Part shown: piece after piece, positions 53,971 to 64,000 of the stretch | Layout: every line of letters begins with the position of its first letter | Position numbering within the stretch: the first letter of the stretch is position 1 | Assembly: GCA_032718475.1 (NCBI GenBank) | Contig: JAUCBJ010004144.1 | Span: 124,001-188,000 of the forward strand | DNA from: Nemertoderma westbladi | Taxonomy: Eukaryota > Xenacoelomorpha > Nemertodermatida > Nemertodermatidae | Direction of reading: 5' to 3' | Length of the DNA: 64,000 nt | The notes under the pieces: model-generated | Database searches by the model: none | Told to the model about the DNA's origin: nothing | The model's input: only the letters and a program-made list of their open reading frames with translations | Program-made: the position numbers and the translations under genes

Positions 53971-55091
53971 TTTAAACGAAGTCATAAGAACAGGTAACAC
54001 TTACATTTATAGAAGTAATCAGCTGTTATTTGCATCGTCTTTCCCCAGGAGATGGATGAATTTTGATTGCGTCGGAACACCCCCTTTCTGAGGCTCTCAG
54101 AGTGGAGAGATAAGTAGCCTATCTCCCTGTTAATATTGTTGTGTTCTAGAATATTTATTATAGTTTCATCGTATTGCCAAAGCGGCTGGAGCCAAAGTTA
54201 ATATGTAATGCAATAATTCCCCTCAAATATCTCAGCTAGTTCATGAATATAATGAGTATAAAATCCTTGTCAAAATCCTTGGTGTTTTTCAGCAATAATT
54301 TATTAAAATCTCCTCTGATTTTTTACAAAAAACGACATCGATTTTCATATTCATGACTTCTAACCCACTCCAAGAGATAGACAATCTTAAACGAAAGTCA
54401 AAAGAACAGGTAACACTTACATTTATAGAAGTAATCAGCTATTCTTTGCTTCGCCTTTCCCCTGGAGATGGATGAATTTTTATGGCGTCGGAACACCCCC
54501 GTTTTGAGGCTCTCAGAGTGAAGATATAAGTAGCCTATCTCCCTGTTAATATTGTTGTGTTCTAGAATATTTATTATAGTTTCATCGTATTGCCAAAGCG
54601 GCTGGAGCCGAAGTTAATATGTGATACAATAATTCACCTCAAATTTCTCAGCTATTTCATGAATATAATGAAGTATTAAAGCCATGTCAAAATCCTTGGT
54701 GTTTTTCAGCAATAATTAATCATAATATCCTTTGATTTTTTTCAAAAACCACATCGATTTTCATATTCATGACTTCTATCCCAGTCCACAAGATAACGAA
54801 TCTTAAACGAAAGTCAAAAAACAGGTAACACTTACATTTATAGAAGTAATCAGCTGTTATTTGCTTCGTCTTTCCCCAGGAGATGGATGAATTTTTATTG
54901 CGTCGGAACACCCCCGTTTTGAGGCTCTCAGAGTGAAGATATAAGTAGCCTATCTCCCTGTTAATATTGTTGTGTTCTAGAATATTTATTATAGTTTCAT
55001 CGTATTGCCAAAGCGGCTGGAGCCGATGTTAATATGTGATACAATAATTCACCTCAAATTTCGTAGCTATTTCATGAATATAATGAGTATT
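53971..55091 (-). repeat. Satellite array, inverted block 4
   Basis: From TTTAAACGAAGTCATAAGAA onward the monomer reads as its reverse complement for about 2.7 units, more diverged than block 3. The switch occurs inside a monomer at TTTAA shared by both sides. The array ends at TAATGAGTATTA near 55091. Confidence 0.9.
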
Positions 55092-56035
55092 AGGTATTAG
55101 TAGGTATTAGTATTATAATAATAGGTATTAGTACCGGGCTATAAAATGTTGTACAAATACCGGGAAGGGGCCATATTGACCCCCCCCCCCCCCTCTAAAA
55201 TCTACAAATAATTACGAAAAAACGTCTGATTTTTTGTTTGTACGTAGGTATCACTTGTCTGGATCCGACCAAAAAAAAAATTTCCGAAAAAATGTAGTGG
55301 GGTGGTTATATTGCAGCACCAAAATTACAAGTAGTGCACAATTTTCACAAAATTTGAAAGTTACATTTTAGGCTAATTATTTTTCAATACAGGTTTTCTA
55401 GGGTGCAAAATACATTGGAAAATATTTAAAAAATGATATGATTACTATAAATGGCTGTTTAGTCCTCTCTGCGTAAGAAAAAAATGAAAAAAACAAGTAA
55501 CCAGCACTTTTCAGATAGAACTCAAAATGTTTAATTCACTTATACGATGCTATAAGTTCACATTTTCAGGTTTTCGAGAGCGCTGATTCTAATGGAATAC
55601 ATTTCTAATATGCCAGATCATTGCTACTTGTATTTTTCGGCGTAATTTGGCAAATTTCGGTGCTAGCACCTAATTTCGTACCCATCACCAAAAAGTACAT
55701 GTTTGCGAAGTCCAGTGCTGTTTTTATTGATTCCATCGGATTCAGGACCCTCATAAACCCGTATAACGCAAGAAACAAGGTGATACTATCAACTTATCAA
55801 TTTGCATGTTTTCCAAAATTTGGTGCTGGCACAACAATTTTCACCCACCAGCGAAAAATACAAGTTTGAGAACTTTTATGAAATTTTTACTGATTCCATT
55901 GAATTCAGAACCATCACAAACCCGTATAACGCAAGAAACAAGGTGACACAATCAATTGATATATTTGATGGTTTTCAAAATTTGGTGCTAGCACCACATT
56001 TTGCACCCACATCCGAAAAATACAAGTTTGAGATG
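55092..56035. mobile_element. Foldback-type element related to the piggyBac-like MITE, truncated
   Basis: Begins with short AGGTATTAGT repeats, then GGGAAGGGGCC...GACC and a C run, like the right end of the MITE at 12241-12270. It contains two and a half tandem units of 162-163 bp starting GTGCTAGCACC or GTGCTGGCAC (55660, 55823, 55985). The last block (AAATTTGGTGCTAGCACC...GCACCCACATC) resembles 12070-12120. No transposase frame. The right end runs straight into the gag relic, so it probably inserted into it or deleted its end. Confidence 0.6.
55660..56010. repeat. 162-bp tandem repeat within the foldback element
   Basis: Starts at 55660, 55823 and 55985 (third truncated). Shared words include CAAACCCGTATAACGCAAGA and GAAACAAGGTGA; both occur in the first two units. 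Confidence 0.75.
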
Positions 56036-57723
56036 TCTAGTTCGATAATTATATTTTCCATTGAATCGCTTAAGGTGTCATTTCTATTCAAAATTCTAGG
56101 CGTAGTGACATTCCCAGGATTACATTTCACTGTATCTCTTAAAATGTTAATTAATTGTGCTTGGGCATCGAGCTGCTTTTCCATCTCATTAACCTTGGCA
56201 TTTATATCATGTGTATAATTAGGTTCACCGTTCGAATATTGAAGACCATTCCCTTCCTGGTGAACTTCAGTTCCTTTTGTGTTCATTGGTATTCTGGGCA
56301 TATTAAACCGCACTTCTTGAGTTCCCTTGGGCACAAAGCTCGCATTTACCTCGAGGGAATGTGCCCGAGGATCAGTTGGGTAAACTCTATGAGAGTCACC
56401 AAAAAGTCGATTTTCCTTAAGAGGTTGAGTCTGATAAAAATACTTTGGCCGAGTGGTGCGAGACCTGGTGGTATCATTCCAATCAGAACTTCCCAAAGGC
56501 ATCTTTGAAGCTTCATTGGTGGCAATCTCTGCCACATCTTTATGACTCCTGGTCTCCCTATCATCCTCTCTTACTGTAACTTCCACCTGATTAATAGAAA
56601 CTTGTGGACTCGCCACTTTCCATGGTGTAGAATCGACTACTGCAGTTACTGGTAATAAATCACCTAACCGGGTTGAAGCAAAGTTAGGGACAGCAGTTTT
56701 TAACTCTTGGGAGAGTCGCAGTTCTTGACTGGGTTGTTGAGCTAGTTTGTCTCTCACTCCTATTAATGTCCTTTCTGTGCTTTGTCTCCGCTTTCTAGGG
56801 GTTGACCCAACTGAGTTGGCGCTGGAACAATGACTAGATTGAACACAATATGATAGTGCAAGTTCCTTTTCTAATTTCAAGGAGTTTAACTTCTTCCGGG
56901 ATTCCAGCTCATCACGTTCCTCCTGCATACGACGCTCAATATCGGCTTGTCGCTTCCTTTCAATATTTTCTCGAAGTCTCTCCTCGCTTTCACGTTGCTC
57001 TATTTCCTGGGTGAGTGCCAATTTTTCTTTCTCATATCGTTTCCGAATAGCCTCGGCTTCGATTTCTGCTTCTATTTCCGCTTGTAATCGAGCAGCTTCC
57101 TTTAGCTGCTGTCTTTGTAAACGAGAAGCAGATGATACCATGGATCCATCACTTGATTCGATATTGTTAATGGGCGTTTGAATTCTTTCGCTCTCAAAAT
57201 GTGGTAACTCAGGTGGAGTAACTCCTGTTCGGCCAAGTATAGTGTTATAAACTGAATGTGTTCATTGTAACTGCCTTCTGACATGAGATCGTGCTTTATC
57301 AACCAAGGCTGGCAGTTCCATGTATTTGCCATACCGCTCAAAGAGTTGGACAGTACACAAAGCTCTATCGAACCTTGGTTGTATCGCCGCGTAAAGCCGT
57401 TTGCCTGTTTCTGGTGAGAGAGAGGTTGGCGAAGATGACAAGTTTACACTGTGTTGTTGGATGTAGCGTGTGTATGCTGCTGAATAACCGCCTAGTGAAC
57501 GAGTAATAGACTCAATATCTTTGTCTGGGTCGAATCCGGCGGCACGCATTTCAGACAGAATCACAGTAATTTCATCACGATAATGGGATGATAAATTGTC
57601 TAAAGAAGGCTGGACAGAGACAGGAGGGATTGTTTCAACAATTGTTGAATCATGGGGACCTAGCTGTTCATCCGCCTCAACCTCAATTTCACTAAAAGAA
57701 AGGCCAGATTCATTCGTGGCCAT
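55975..57723 (-). pseudogene. gag: Gag relic of another BEL/Pao-like element
   Basis: Starts at ATG 57723 (reading leftwards) with an acidic N-terminus, then a helical domain (SSHYRDEITVILSEM; GKRLYAAIQPRFDRAL). An in-frame TGA at 57262-57264 follows. The same frame stays open beyond it into a long charged coiled coil (AEIEAEIEAEAIRKRYEKEK and on) and a Ser/Thr/Pro-rich region. The layout matches gag of copy B: helical domain, then coiled coil. The last about 20 codons before the stop at 55975 are coded by the foldback element, so the true C-terminus, zinc knuckles and pol are missing. Sequence identity to copy B gag is low, so this is a different lineage. Confidence 0.65.
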
Positions 57724-59271
57724 TTTGTTTAATTACTGATTTATAAGGTTAAATTAGGTAAGGCCTATGTTAAATACAGTACCGGTAGTAACAGGCCTAA
57801 AATATTATGTATATACCAGTATATTGATATATAGTAGGCCTAGGCCTAAAGCAGTAAAGTACCAATACTAATAACTAAAATAGTACCGGTAGGCCCAAGG
57901 TACAAAGTTACCGGTACCGGTATGATCTGATATATATATATAGTATGCAGGCAGGCCTAATTAGAAGTACAGAACTACAGAAGTACCGGTAATCAAATGG
58001 AAGCTTAATTTAATATTATAATACCGGTAGTTTATTACTAGGCTCACAGATTTCAAATACCAGTAGCGCCACCAGCACAATTCTGCAATTTGCCGCCTGT
58101 TACAGTCGTACAGTGTTATACTTACCGGTAATATATTTAACTTTGAATTATTACCGGTATAAATAAATAAATTTTGTCACCCGATCAGAACTGACTCGGC
58201 AAAATGATTTAATAAATAGAACCCCACACACACTCCAGATAAACACATAAAATGTACCGGTATCGGTCTGCCGGTATGGTACAGAAACTGGAGAGCAAAA
58301 GCTGAAAGTGGGTCGCCCAACGCTGCAACGTATGTCAGTATGGCGTATGGCTAACTAGCACCATGTAGGCCTACAGCAGTAGGTATCCGGTACGGTACCA
58401 TATGTAACCTAGTGTCAGTATCAGTACACACACACGCAGGGCAGTTCTTTATTTATGGCAGGCTATAGAAGAACAGAAGAACTGCTAAATCAGAACTCCT
58501 TTGTTAATATAAGAATGGCCACCTGGGTTTGATCCGCAGGAAACACAAACTCGGGGGAGAGACGAAAGACTCTCCCTTTAAATCGGGATTTGGCTAACCC
58601 AAAATGGAAGGTTCCGTTAAACTCACGGGTTCTGGCTGTCTGATTTGGAACTTACCTCTTACCTGAAGAAAAAATGTCTGTATCTACTAATTCCGAAAGT
58701 ATGGTCGGTAACTGTTCAGACACAAGAGCTGAGGATACAAATAAACAACAGAAAAAGGTGTCTGGCTTCCGCTAACTCGTAGAGAGAACGGGGACAGAGC
58801 AAAAATGCACCTCAAAACCGAGACTGTAACCAGGTAACCGAGCACTTCAATAAACACTCCGCCAACGTCGTCACGTTATTGGCTAATTGGCGGAAGGGGA
58901 AAAACGTAAATAACAAACCAAAGATCAATGATAAGCTAGGCTTTATTCACTATTCAGTCAGTCAGTTATTATCAGATTATCAACGATAGACTGCAATTTA
59001 CAGAGTGCTTTAACGAAGGCCAAGCCTTGCACTGCAATTTACCCGTGAACACGTTAACAAAGGACTAGTTCCTCCCGACATCAATAACAACAATATTCCA
59101 AAATACTGAAACACCGGTAGTGTACTACCTACCACAGTATTGCTGTACTGAACAAACAAAGTCAGATAGTGCTTTTACGAAGGCCAAGCCTTACACTGCA
59201 ATACCGGTATCGGACATTTTGTCATCTAAGATACAGTAGAAAGTGGACGGATAGGCAGATATTTTCATATT
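57724..59271. other. Non-coding region rich in ACCGGT and AGGCCT words
   Basis: No supported gene. ACCGGT, alone or in runs such as TACCGGTACCGGTA, occurs repeatedly between 57781 and 59215, and AGGCCT palindromes cluster at 57755-58375. Around 59016-59028 and 59180-59192 a repeat contains the hairpin AAGGCCAAGCCTT. It lies upstream of the minus-strand gag relic and could include its leader and LTR, but no LTR ends are seen. Confidence 0.5.
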
Positions 59272-60904
59272 GACGGTTCGGCTAAGTACCAAGGACAGTC
59301 CCTCAACTCTGAGCTATTACCCGGACCCAACTTGTTACAATCTTTGCCCAGGATACTGATACGCATGAGACAATACGCGTTTGCTTCGGACATAGAGGGT
59401 ATGTATCTGCAAGTGAAAGCCTTGGCCATTGACAGGGACAGCATGCACTTTTTGTGGTAGACAGAAGGTGACTTGAATTCCAATCCAGTTGAGTATCGTA
59501 TGACTATACAGGCGTTCGGTATCATCTCCAGCCCTTCTAACTCGTGCTCAGTGTTACACCGGACAGCTGATGATCATCGGGATGAGTTCCCACCATCCGT
59601 CGTAGATAATATCAAAAGAGATATTTACATGGACAATAACTTAAAATCAGCTCCGATGGTTAAGGAGGCCATAGACATTGCCCAAGGGACAGTCAACTGT
59701 CTGAAGCTTGGAGGATTCCGCCTGACGAAATTTACCAGTAATTGTCATGAATTCCTGAAGGCCATACCTCCCGCAGAGTGTGGCGATACAGAGCTCGACT
59801 TAAAAGAATCTGAAGAAACTGCCAGAAACTAAGACATTAGGGCTCCGTTGGTTGACTGAAAGTGACACTATGGTGTTTAAAGTTAAGCTAAGAAAGGGCG
59901 ACACTTGAACTAAGCGCATTTGCCTCAGCATACTCAGCACTTATTTCGACCCCCTCGGCTTTATTAGCCCAGTTATACTGCTGGCCCAAGACCTAGTTCA
60001 GCGTATGTGGAGGGAAAACGACAGTTGGGAAGACCCCCTGACAGGGACACTCCTAGAGGACTGGTGGAAATGGGAACGGTCCTTACCTGACCTAGAAAGG
60101 TTCTCCTTACCCAGGGCATACTTCCCAAATGTAGATTCCCTGCAGACTTATGAACTCCATGTGTTTGGTGACGCGAGCGACAAAGGTATCGGGATTGTAG
60201 CTTACTTTAGATGTGAAACCTTAGATGATGTCTCAGCATTGGTTGCCTCAAAGGCTTTGATAAGACCAATCGCCAAGACAAAAGACACCCTAACTATTCC
60301 CCGAGCCGAACTTAAGGCGGTCATATATGCCACTATCATCCCTAAGAATGTGTTAGCAGCACAGACAGACTATAAGGTAATAAGGACAGTTTACTGGACA
60401 GACTTCACTACTGGACAGGCTGCATTTAGAATATCTGACCAGCACGACATGCCAGTTCAGTGTATATGTGATGAACCGTGTGGCACGAATATTGAAAGAA
60501 ACAAGTGTCGATCAGTGGATGCACTGTCCAGGATTGCATCCACTGACATTGCGTCTCGCGGTGCCACCCCCCAGGAACTGCTAGATGCTAAGTGTTGGTT
60601 ACAGGGCCTTGTCTTTTTGCGAGGCCCTGAGAATAGTTGGCCCCCAAACTTAACACCTGCAGAAATAAGGCAACAAGCAAAGGGTGCGAAAATTGCTAAG
60701 TCTAAGAACAAAGCGTCTAAATCAAAACTATTCAGAAATATAGACATATCTTCACTGCATGTACATGAGAATATAAGCCAACAAAGCCCCCCAGACAGTG
60801 AAGCCCTTATTACCCTTTCAGTTCCAGATTTGGCTGGCGGCCTTTCACCGCTCATTAGCAAAGCCATGGACCATTACAGTTTGTTCGCGCTTTCAGACCT
60901 TTAG
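59272..60904 (+). pseudogene. pol: RT and RNase H relic of a third BEL/Pao lineage
   Basis: Begins inside RT (YQGQSLNSELLPGPN, parallel to YQGMSMNSELMDGPN of copy B) and runs through the RT palm and RNase H. Breaks: TAG at 59458-59460, a frame change near 59815, a TGA near 59906-59908, and another frame for 60005-60904. The catalytic YVDD box has become YMDN. RNase H acidic positions remain (VFGDASDKG, PRAELKAV, YWTD). It ends in the basic linker after RNase H (KIAKSKNKASKSK) with no integrase. It has no SPD repeat and no palindromic element. Non-functional. Confidence 0.85.
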
Positions 60905-62111
60905 CAGTTTAACCTGCCAAATTGGGGTGTCTTCTAGATAATAGATCGTCTTTAGCCTATGACAAGTATTTGATACACTACATTAGCCGAAGCCAGTCTA
61001 TGCGCGATCATTCACCCGCTGGATATACCCGGGAGACTGGATTCGGAAGCCTAACCGTATTGCAGGGTAGGCCTACTGTATTATTCGACTGATCGTAATA
61101 TATATAATCTCTGACAAATATTATTCACTTTCGGGAAATATTAACAGTTCCTTTAGGACGTGGCGCTTTAAATATATAAACAGAGTTATGACTTAAACTA
61201 GACACAACGGGATGGCTATAGATTCACGTATATGGCGCATTCTTTAGGAGATGCTTTGTTATCAATCACAATCATACACAATACTGCACAATGCTGCACA
61301 CTAATCTGCCGACCTTCACTAATTTTAGTCACATATAAGGAGAACAACAGACAATACGTGTAGGGCCTATAAAATAGCATTAGATTCACTTCAAACCACT
61401 TAATGTAAGTCGCAATCGTTATATGTATCCGGTCTCTCTAACCTTTAGTATATCAAGAAGATTGGGGTGTCTGATTATTTATCAGTATTCCAAATATAAT
61501 ATTCCATCAACAAATATAATGAATAACCGACAGTAAATAGCAGTAAAATGTTAAGTTAAGTTATGTGAGTAATGATTGTTTTGTATGATAACAGATATAC
61601 GTTCTATAATTAAGCCTACTAATGTTGAGCTAAAGACTGAAACACGGAGGTTCCAAAGCCGGTGTTCTTAGGCTGTGGACAAATCACATACTCACTCAAC
61701 TCCACGAGTTTCTATATACCATCTCCAACACAGAGGCAAAAAACACTCTGATTGGTCGACCGAACAAAGAAGGAACAGAGAACAAAGAACAAGCTCCACG
61801 TGTACAGCTCAGCTGTTAGCCGTCGTCATGGTAGCTACACTGTTTCAAGAGGATCCAGCGTATTGCGTCATAAAATTGTTAATTATGTCCGCTAAAGTAC
61901 ACATACAGCAGAAATGGCTTTTATGTCCTCTAAAACAACAGTACAGTAAGGACACGGCCCTTTATGCCTGTTAAACCAACTACAGAGTACTTTACGGGGA
62001 AAATAACCAGCTAATTACGCAAAAGCCTTTACACCGCTCCCAGAAAATGGGATTTAAGTCTATAAAATATAACAAATCACAGTTTCTAAAATATAAAAAT
62101 ACTCTAAACAG
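60905..62111. other. No feature identified
   Basis: AT-rich sequence between the pol relic and the minus-strand ORF3-like relic. A 99-codon frame at 61675-61974 lacks an ATG start and any recognisable domain. I see no repeats or RNA genes. Confidence 0.4.
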
Positions 62112-63495
62112 TTAGTCTTTCTTACGCGGACGGCGTTTACGCAGTTTTTTGAGGCTAGCAAGAGTCCTTTTCTCTTTGGGGCGAGCCACTTTACTAGGAG
62201 GGCTGTAACTCCTGGGTGAAGGGTGCAATACAATTGCATCAGAAGGTTTAGGATTACGATCGGTGTATCCGCCGTTTCGATATGCTTCTCCTCGAGCTGA
62301 TTTTCCTCCGCTCGTAGCTGGATACGTTCATCCAAAAACTCTCGCAGAGAATAGGGTCGTCCAAGTTCGATAACTTCTTAGAGATTCTGGATTTCCCGAT
62401 CGAACTGAGATAAAGTTACTTTGTTTACCGCTTGGACTTGCTAGTGCAATTTACGTTTATCTGAACAAGCGTAAGTTCCTTTTCTGATCTTTGTAGAATA
62501 GCGTCTAACTCATTTGGTACAACGCTCTCCGCCACTTTGGTGACAGGTTATATCGTGTTAAGCCGGGACGATGGTAAGGGTTAAGCGGCGATATTAAATG
62601 TCCGCGTCCCAATCCGGCTAGGTAGGATGGGCTAATATCTGGGAAGCCCACAACCGGGGTGTCACCGACTAATTGTTCAGGTAACACTAGATCTTTGAAC
62701 AGTGAGTACAGCTCGGGAGGATCCGTCATACTAATAGGATCAAGAGTCTGAGGTCTCACTAGGGAAAGAGGAGGTCTGATCGAGTATTCCGAAACCTGAT
62801 CATTGGTTTATTTAAGGATCGTCTGAGTCGAACGAGCGTAGGTGATACGTCAAACAAATTTTGCTCGAAACTCCCGCAAGTATAGCGAGTAAAACCGTGT
62901 TTAGTGCAACGTCTCTGCGGATGTTTAGGTCTTTCCGTTTGTTGGTTGGGTCTAGGACATTCATTGCAATAATACCAAAGACGCACGTCTTGTAGGGGAA
63001 ACGCGAGTGATCTTTCTCCAGCTTACAATATTCCTCCATCCGTTCGAAGCTATCCGGTACAACAGGTAGCGGTCAATCGGCGGTAAGATACATCATAGTG
63101 GAATAGAGCCGTTTGAGTTCTACCATGCAGTCATGATGTATACCTTGAGGATATCGAGTTTCTAGATTCTGTTGACTGGTAATATCGAGATAGGTTTCTC
63201 TCAAGAATTCCAGGTATTTGGTGAAGTTGCTGCGTTTATCCGGCTCTTCAACATCTGCACTTTCGAGTTGGTTTCGAATAGAATTTTTGTGTTCGAGTCT
63301 CAGTTTATCGTTCCGCCTCCGCTGGGTATGATATTTAAATAAAACCATTTCCCTTTTGCTGTCTATATCGTTCGTATCGTGTAGGTCGATAGGATGACCA
63401 GTAGTTAAGAAGTCCATATACGTACCATTACGATGCGTATAGCGAGCGGTGAATTTTCTACAGTCCAACCCACGCGCAAGTTGCTCCCGGGACAT
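62112..63495 (-). pseudogene. ORF3-family relic on the minus strand
   Basis: Reads leftwards from ATG 63495. The first 140 codons are open and end with LKRLYSTMMYLTAD, matching IRRLYHTLQYLTVN of ORF3. After a TGA near 63073 the homology continues in another frame (LPVVPDSFERMEEYCK, parallel to LPAARDEFEGMHLYRR) and then in a third with CX2C-X16-CX2H (CNEC...CTKH), the same pattern as ORF3. Further frames follow (TDPPELYSLFKDL), and the last one ends in a strongly basic tail (KKLRKRRPRKKD) at stop 62112-62114. At least three frame changes make it a pseudogene. Its partner gag-pol is not in the window. Confidence 0.7.
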
Positions 63496-63501
63496 TGGCG
63501 G

Positions 63502-63642
63502 TTAGATATAACGACCATCGTCCTCCGTAGTAGTTGGACCAGCGTCGCCGCGTATCAAGCTATCAACAAACGTTTGTAAAGGTAGAGTATATTGCTCCCT
63601 GATACCAAGATCATCTTCTATCAACTCAATCATATCTGCCAT
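63502..63642 (-). CDS. Small 46-codon ORF ahead of the ORF3-family relic
   Basis: ATG at 63642, stop TAA at 63502-63504, 6 nt before the next ATG at 63495. Sequence begins MADMIELIEDDLG, and the first residues resemble the MAEKMYKEL segment that precedes ORF3 in copy B. It could be the N-terminal part of the ORF3 homologue, separated by a stop, or a real upstream ORF. The arrangement (short ORF, stop, ATG) is the same in both elements. No function assigned. Confidence 0.4.
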   Translation of the reverse strand: MADMIELIEDDLGIREQYTLPLQTFVDSLIRGDAGPTTTEDDGRYI

Positions 63643-64000
63643 ATAAGTTTATCCATATTATAATGAGTTTATATTTAGGCGAGCGGGCGTCGCTGCCTAC
63701 CCCTCTCTGCCCCCGGACAGTGCGAGATCCTCAGCGCTGGTGTACTTTCGCCGATGTGCCTATCGCCAACGTCGTAGCTGCACAACGACTACAACAACCA
63801 GCACGAGTCACTCCACCGTCCGTCCCAAAGGCTTAGATATACTTCAGGTTCTTACTGGAGAGTTAGGGCTACTTTCACAATTGCGACTCGCTACTGTAAA
63901 CACAGCTTAGTAGTAACATTCACCTACAAACGCACAAATTCCACGTAACTGTCACAAATGATACAAATTCTATCACACATTCGGGTCATTTGTCCGTTAG
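63643..64000 (-). other. Probable leader of the minus-strand ORF3 relic
   Basis: No gene. It lies where the pol-ORF3 spacer would be. Contains a hairpin-forming segment AGGCGAGCG...CGCTGCCT at 63677-63698, loosely similar to the palindromic element of copies A and B. The element runs off the window. Confidence 0.35.

Noticed and set aside
5531-55091. Regularly spaced repeats as a CRISPR array
   Set aside because: Repeat units are about 416 bp and contiguous, with no short repeat/unique spacer pattern, in a eukaryotic context.
61675-61974. 99-codon frame near the right end
   Set aside because: No ATG at its start, no recognisable domain and no sign of conservation.

Overview
This window is eukaryotic and very probably metazoan. 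It has no bacterial-style gene spacing, no RNA genes that fold convincingly and no recognisable host gene. BEL/Pao LTR retrotransposons, known as an animal-specific superfamily, supply every coding region I can identify. The rest is a long AT-rich satellite array, DNA-transposon debris and unassigned sequence. The species cannot be told from the sequence. The setting resembles pericentromeric or other heterochromatic satellite DNA with nested transposons.

Layout: 1-1180 is unassigned. 1181-5530 is the 3' part of a decayed BEL/Pao element (copy A): a spliced leader, a deleted third ORF and a long LTR. 5531-30046 is a tandem satellite with monomers of about 416 bp, including a 3,680-bp higher-order repeat. 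A 1.4-kb piggyBac-like foldback MITE (TTAA target) interrupts it at 10868-12283. 30047-47160 is a nearly intact, unusually large BEL/Pao element (copy B, 17.1 kb) flanked by the 5-bp duplication GAATT. It has two 2.3-kb LTRs, a leader with duplicated splice donors, one gag-pol frame cut by two in-frame TGA codons, and a third ORF (ORF3) behind a conserved 198-nt intron-like segment. 47161-53970 is the other half of the satellite, and at about 53971 the array flips orientation until 55091. 55092-64000 is transposon debris: a foldback element, a minus-strand gag relic, a plus-strand RT/RNase H relic and a minus-strand relic homologous to ORF3.

In copy B, gag, zinc knuckles, aspartic protease, RT, RNase H, integrase and a DUF5641-like tail would copy and insert the element. 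ORF3 is an extra protein of unknown role with a CX2C...CX2H motif shared with the relic at 62-63.6 kb.

The most striking signal is a 20-bp near-palindrome with core AGGCTYGCGAGCCT. It occurs 12 times, always in the same orientation, in coding and non-coding parts of copies A and B and in different reading frames. One copy carries a compensatory base-pair change, and three copies sit exactly 78 bp apart with diverged spacers. This looks like a retrotransposon-borne palindromic element maintained at DNA or RNA level.
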